This document shows positions 60,009 to 63,331 of a stretch of 63,331 nucleotides of DNA, piece by piece. The first letter of the stretch is position 1. Each line of letters begins with the position of its first letter. The DNA lies in the NCBI GenBank assembly GCA_964478335.1, contig CAYZIC010000003.1, positions 1 to 63,331 of the forward strand. The letters run 5' to 3'. The position numbers were made by a program, and so were the translations under genes. The notes under the pieces were generated by a model that ran no database searches, was not told the origin of the DNA, and saw only the letters and a program-made list of their open reading frames with translations. This DNA is from CAYZIC01 sp964478335 (GTDB lineage: Bacteria; Verrucomicrobiota; Kiritimatiellia; RFP12; DVOR01).

Positions 60009-60701
60009 ATGCCAGAAACTACCGCCAGCAATAGCCTCCAATCACTCATCGGTGCTCTAATTTTTAGCGCACACGAGCCCCTATCCATCGCAGACCTCCA
60101 CAAATCCCTCACTCAGACAGGGCAAAAAGCAGAGCCAGGCACACCCGAAGCAAACTTCGCCACCGTCACCAAGACAGAAATCAAGCACCTACTCAAAGGC
60201 CTCAAAGCCTCCATCCTCCACGCAGAGATCGGACTCACCCTAGACGAATCTGACGGACACTTCTCCCTCAGAACCCTCCCCGGCGCAGGCAAGTGGCTCG
60301 CAGCCCTCCAAAAAGTCACCACCCCACAAAAGCTCTCCCGCCCCGCCATCGAAACTCTCGCCATCATCGCCTACCGTCAACCCATCTCACGCGCAGAAAT
60401 CGAATCCGTCAGAGGTGTCGCCGTCGATCACATCATTCGGCTCCTACTCGAACTCGACCTCATCCGCACCATCGGCAGAAGCGAATTACCCGGTAGACCA
60501 TTTCTCTACGCCACCACATCGACCTTTTTAGAACACTTCGGCCTCACCAACCTCAACGCCCTCAACGACATCGATCCCACCATTCAGCGAGATGACCCCG
60601 CAGAGCGCCGCAAACAGCACATCAAGCAAGCCAAAACCACCACACTGACAGATTCCGACGACCCCAGACAAGCCATCCTCGACTTCCAAGCAGAACCCTA
60701 A
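60009..60701 (+). CDS. scpB: Segregation and condensation protein B
   Basis: A 230-residue winged-helix kleisin partner of the SMC condensin complex. It begins LQSLIGALIFSAHEPLSIADLHKSL, then has SHFSLRT-like DGHFSLRTLPGAGKWL. The hallmark follows: LSRPAIETLAIIAYRQPISRAEIESVRGVAVDHIIRLLLELDLI, with GRSELPGRPFLYATT. The C-terminal 40 residues are a charged tail. scpA and smc are not in the window. Confidence 0.93.
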   Translation: MPETTASNSLQSLIGALIFSAHEPLSIADLHKSLTQTGQKAEPGTPEANFATVTKTEIKHLLKGLKASILHAEIGLTLDESDGHFSLRTLPGAGKWLAALQKVTTPQKLSRPAIETLAIIAYRQPISRAEIESVRGVAVDHIIRLLLELDLIRTIGRSELPGRPFLYATTSTFLEHFGLTNLNALNDIDPTIQRDDPAERRKQHIKQAKTTTLTDSDDPRQAILDFQAEP

Positions 60702-60775
60702 CCCGCCCCCCACACATAACTCCGATCCCGTTCCACGGTTAACCATTCACTCGAGGCGTAGCCTCTGCCACGCCA

Positions 60776-61798
60776 ATGCCTGACCACCTCTACTTCCATA
60801 CTCCCTACTGTTCTGGCAAGTGCGCCTATTGCGCCTTTTACTCCCAAGTCGCCAAATCGGTCCCCCTAGCCTATCTCACCGAAACCCTAGCACCTGTGCT
60901 CGGTCAAAGCTTTGAGACCATCTATTTTGGCGGCGGTACACCCGCACTAATCGGCCCAGCAGGATTTGACTGGATCGCCCAAAATGGCCTCCACGCCAAA
61001 CAAGAATGGACCGTCGAGCTCCATCCAGCAGCCGTCACCCCCCAGCTCCTAACCGCCATGCAAGCCTGCGGTGTCAACCGCCTTAGCATCGGTGTACAAA
61101 GCTTCAACGACACAGCCCTAGCCTTTGCCAACCGCCGCCACACCGCCCAACAAGCTCTCACAGCCATCCAGCTTGCCCAGTCAATCATACCAGACACTGG
61201 CATCGACCTCATTGCCGGTCTCCCCCACGACACCCCCCAAACCTGGCAAGCCACCCTAGACCAAGCGATCACCCTAGACCTCCCCCACTACTCCATTTAT
61301 AGCCTCTCAATAGAGACTGGATCCGCTTGGCAAAACCGCCCACCCCCTGACGACGATCTGCTCATGGATGCCATCGACATCGCCCAAGAAATGCTCGCCA
61401 CCCATGGCATTGAGCGTTACGAAACCTCCAACTACGCCAAAGCAGGCTTCACCTGCCGACATAACCTCAACACCTGGCAAGGTGGCGACTACCTCGGCCT
61501 AGGCCCTACTGCATCAAGCCGTATCGGTCTTATTCGTCAAACAAACCCCTCCCCACCAGAGGTCCTCTCTCCAGAAGCCGACGCCTTAGAGCGCGCTCTC
61601 ACCACCCTTCGCCTCAACCAAGGCTTCCATCCCGACAGCCTCATTGCCCGTTATCCAATCCTCGCCCCCTACCACGACCACTGGCAGCAAATCCTCACCC
61701 TTTGCCAAAAGCAAGACCTCCTAACCTCAAAAAACGCCCCCACCACTCGCGGCTACGAAGTCCTCGACACCATCACCCGTCTCCTAGTCAGCCTGTAG
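60776..61798 (+). CDS. hemW: HemW-like radical SAM protein (coproporphyrinogen dehydrogenase family)
   Basis: A 340-residue radical SAM protein. The cluster motif is CSGKCAYCAF (Cx3CxxC) in YFHTPYCSGKCAYC. IYFGGGTPALIG, NRLSIGVQSFNDTALAFANRRHT, DLIAGLPHDTPQTW and YSIYSLSIETGSAW follow the HemW pattern. Cx3CxxC followed by a further residue Ala rather than Cys distinguishes HemW from HemN. HemW acts as a heme chaperone. It is shorter than E. coli HemW (378) at the C-terminus. An unrelated 74-base gap separates it from scpB. Confidence 0.9.
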   Translation: MPDHLYFHTPYCSGKCAYCAFYSQVAKSVPLAYLTETLAPVLGQSFETIYFGGGTPALIGPAGFDWIAQNGLHAKQEWTVELHPAAVTPQLLTAMQACGVNRLSIGVQSFNDTALAFANRRHTAQQALTAIQLAQSIIPDTGIDLIAGLPHDTPQTWQATLDQAITLDLPHYSIYSLSIETGSAWQNRPPPDDDLLMDAIDIAQEMLATHGIERYETSNYAKAGFTCRHNLNTWQGGDYLGLGPTASSRIGLIRQTNPSPPEVLSPEADALERALTTLRLNQGFHPDSLIARYPILAPYHDHWQQILTLCQKQDLLTSKNAPTTRGYEVLDTITRLLVSL

Positions 61799-62037
61799 CG
61801 GCCTACGGATTACACGGCTTCTGCGATGCAGAAACGGCCTGCGGCCGTGTGAGCTAGCGATCAACTAGAAGCGGAGTAAGCTCTACCAGAGAGATGCCTG
61901 TCAATCTCTTGGAGCGGGGATGACACTGGTGTGGATGCAAGCACGCTCGTCGCCCAAGAGGCTGAAGGCCGTTTTAAGAGCGAGCTCTATGACATTACTG
62001 CGGCACGTTAATGTTATTTTTTTGGTCAATTGACAGA
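61799..62037. other. Non-coding stretch after hemW
   Basis: No gene. A nested hairpin, CACGGC with inner TTCTGC/GCAGAA and closing GCCGTG, lies at about 61815-61855 just after hemW. It lacks a T tract. The remainder shows nothing recognisable. Confidence 0.35.
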
Positions 62038-62794
62038 GTAAGTTAAACCTTGTAAGACTAAGTTAGATGGCCGTCTCTTTTAGTCTTACCCCAAACGAAG
62101 ATTTTGCAGCTAGATTTTATGAGGGCTAGGCATCATTTGAATAAATCATTCTATCTGCGGTGTAGAATTTGGTATAAAAGTGTACAGTTCTATTGTGATG
62201 ACTCAAAAACTCTTTCGGGATAAGAGTAAGTTAGACCCCATTATGAGGATTCATTTCTTGCTCCGACCTACTTTTTAAATATGCTTGAGTTGAGTGTAAT
62301 CTCCTTAGGTTTATGAGGGGCTGACTTAGTTTGACACGAGTTTCTGTCGTATGAAAAGTACCAAATCTCTCCAATAAAGTTCGTGCAAACTTTATTATAC
62401 GAGACAGATTTACAGAGATTGCATTTCTTTTTCGCAACCAGGGTTGTTAATGCAAACCTCTTAACGTTGCATGAATACCGATGAACGCAACAGTTTGCGG
62501 CTCTAAAAGCCACTCCTTTAAAAATTTCAGTAGACCGAGCAAACAATCTTACGTTTAATAGTTGATGGATGCTTGCCTAGTTCTATTGAGATTTTTCTCA
62601 AAGAAACACCCCTGTTAAGAAGTGTCTCGATTCGCTGTCGTTCTGGTAACGACAAATGATTCTAGCCTTGTTTCATAGAGCACCACCTTTCCTTTATGGA
62701 TTAGCGTTTCTTAAGGTTAGTGCGCACTAGTAAGTTAGACTCTCTATTTGTCATAGTAACTGCAACGGCTATCGTTTGTCAAGGTCTAACTTAC
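62038..62794 (-). mobile_element. Decayed IS30-family insertion sequence, internally deleted
   Basis: The ends are inverted: GTAAGTTAAACCTTG at 62038-62052 and, on the other strand, GTAAGTTAGACCTTG at 62780-62794 (14 of 15). Full IS30-type elements are about 1.1 kb, so this 757-base copy is shortened. Extra GTAAGTTAGAC copies at 62226 and 62730 suggest nested or rearranged ends. Transposase remains are on the minus strand. Confidence 0.65.
62260..62682 (-). pseudogene. IS30-type transposase remnant
   Basis: On the minus strand an ATG near 62680 gives MKQG and a stop. The same frame continues NHLSLPERQRIETLLNRG and VSLRKISIELGKHPSTIKR, the HTH of IS30 transposases. After further frameshifts a Cys-rich piece follows in another frame, CVHRYSCN then CNLCKSVSYNKVCTNF, matching the zinc-like block that follows the HTH in this family. 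The catalytic DDE domain is absent. It is not functional. Confidence 0.7.
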
Positions 62795-62967
62795 TTTTTC
62801 AATTAACGAAAAGTCATTTTTTTACCTGCATTAGCCATTTTACGCTTTACATTCTGTTTAAAATCAGTTACCCTATACATGTCAAATAAGTCTTCGTGCC
62901 TTGTTTTGATAGATACAATTGTGTGTTAACTAACTGAGTCTAATTGACTCTTAAAAGGAATACCGCT

Positions 62968-63331
62968 ATGGAAATGTTTTGTTACCAATGTCAAGAGGCA
63001 ATGCGCAATACTGGCTGCACGCGCGGTGGGATGTGTGGTAAACGCCCTGATGTCGCCAACACGATGGATGAGCTCCTCCAAGCACTGAAAGTCTTGGCTC
63101 TCACTCAATCTCCCTCACGTGAGCTGGGACGTTTTGTCATGCAGTCACTCTTTATGACAATCACGAATGCGAACTTTGATCGCGATCGTCTGCTTGCCCA
63201 AATCCAATGCGCTCGCGCTTACTCAGGCTCTACGGATGCCACAGCTCCTTGTGGAGTGCTCTCGACTAGCGATGACGATATTCGCTCTTTGCGTGAATTA
63301 TTGACGTATGGTCTAAAGGGTGTGGCGGCCT
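62968..63331 (+). CDS. hcp: Hybrid-cluster protein (hydroxylamine reductase), 5' part
   Basis: The N-terminal 121 residues of Hcp, cut by the window end. AAAAGGA precedes the ATG at 62968. It begins MEMFCYQCQEAMRNTGCTRGGMCGK, giving the N-terminal cluster motif Cx2Cx8Cx5C. That spacing is the one of strict anaerobes, not the longer form of E. coli. The later ATAPCGVLSTSDDDIRSLRELLTYGLKG also fits. Hcp reduces nitric oxide and hydroxylamine under anaerobiosis. The remaining clusters lie beyond the window. Confidence 0.93.
   Translation, partial: MEMFCYQCQEAMRNTGCTRGGMCGKRPDVANTMDELLQALKVLALTQSPSRELGRFVMQSLFMTITNANFDRDRLLAQIQCARAYSGSTDATAPCGVLSTSDDDIRSLRELLTYGLKGVAA

Noticed and set aside
62906..62919. 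Possible FNR/CRP-type site (TTGAT-N4-ACAAT) upstream of hcp
   Set aside because: The second half matches the consensus poorly, so it is not worth listing as a feature without a regulon-wide motif.
1..63331. tRNA, rRNA, tmRNA or other standard RNA genes
   Set aside because: I looked for T-loop words and long conserved rRNA stretches in the intergenic regions and found none; a covariance-model scan would be decisive.

Overview
The window is a gene-dense bacterial chromosome segment of about 50% GC. It has no rRNA or tRNA gene, CRISPR array or prophage that I can see. It most resembles an anaerobe of the PVC superphylum, probably Verrucomicrobiota or Lentisphaerota. That is an inference from several features: a type II secretion/pseudopilin cluster, MurA with Asp in place of the active-site Cys, a DUF4469-like DNA-binding protein, a ResB/CcsA cytochrome c maturation pair, superoxide reductase, hybrid-cluster protein, and an iron-sulfur L-serine dehydratase. 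No rRNA is present to settle it.

Layout. 1-4.9 kb (+): a lipoprotein, GspF, four FTLxE pseudopilins, a pseudopilin-like protein without the cleavage motif, and a 53-residue membrane peptide. 4.9-7.2 kb (-): HAD phosphatase, YchJ, aspartate-semialdehyde dehydrogenase. 7.9-17.1 kb (-): tig-clpP-clpX, then nfo, threonine dehydratase, an ABC exporter, holB, aroQ and tcdA. 17.3-19.6 kb (-): an MscS channel and a frameshifted DUF4469-like gene. 20.0-32.5 kb (+): a tightly packed run that starts with a di-heme beta-propeller cytochrome, a tandem YjgF-fold protein and ResB/CcsA. It continues with a UDG4-like protein, murA, pdxB, a flippase-like protein, gluQ, thiD and a frameshifted RclA-like flavoprotein. 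33.6-46.2 kb (-): a 1710-residue subtilisin-like protease, serine dehydratase, thiC, recD2, a nucleotidyltransferase and a glycosyltransferase. 46.6-61.8 kb (+): superoxide reductase, a RecQ-phosphoribosyltransferase fusion, a glycosyltransferase, ymdB-like, a calcineurin-PHP fusion, rluA, pepQ, folE, an M20 peptidase, panC, a gluzincin, scpB and hemW. One nucleosidase gene lies on the minus strand in this stretch. 61.8-63.3 kb: a decayed IS30-type element and the 5' end of hcp.

The most unusual feature is repetitive DNA. (1) Intergenic units start and end with inverted copies of a roughly 23-base terminus (GGCTCTTG...ATTTTARTGGG). They occur near 7.5, 18.3 and 32.6 kb, with fragments near 46.3 and 49.9 kb. 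(2) A short array of ACATTC-type heptamers flanked by GC-rich palindromes lies in intergenic DNA and also in frame inside at least two genes. In gluQ two insertions add about 90 residues. In the protease two copies encode the same peptide signature HSTF(D/N/H)I(P/L). These look like palindromic elements that invade coding sequence, comparable in behaviour to Rickettsia palindromic elements but unrelated in sequence as far as I can tell.

Several promoters can be read: TTGnnn, 17-18 bases, then a CATAGT/TATAGT-type -10, often within TGTGGCATARTAAT.
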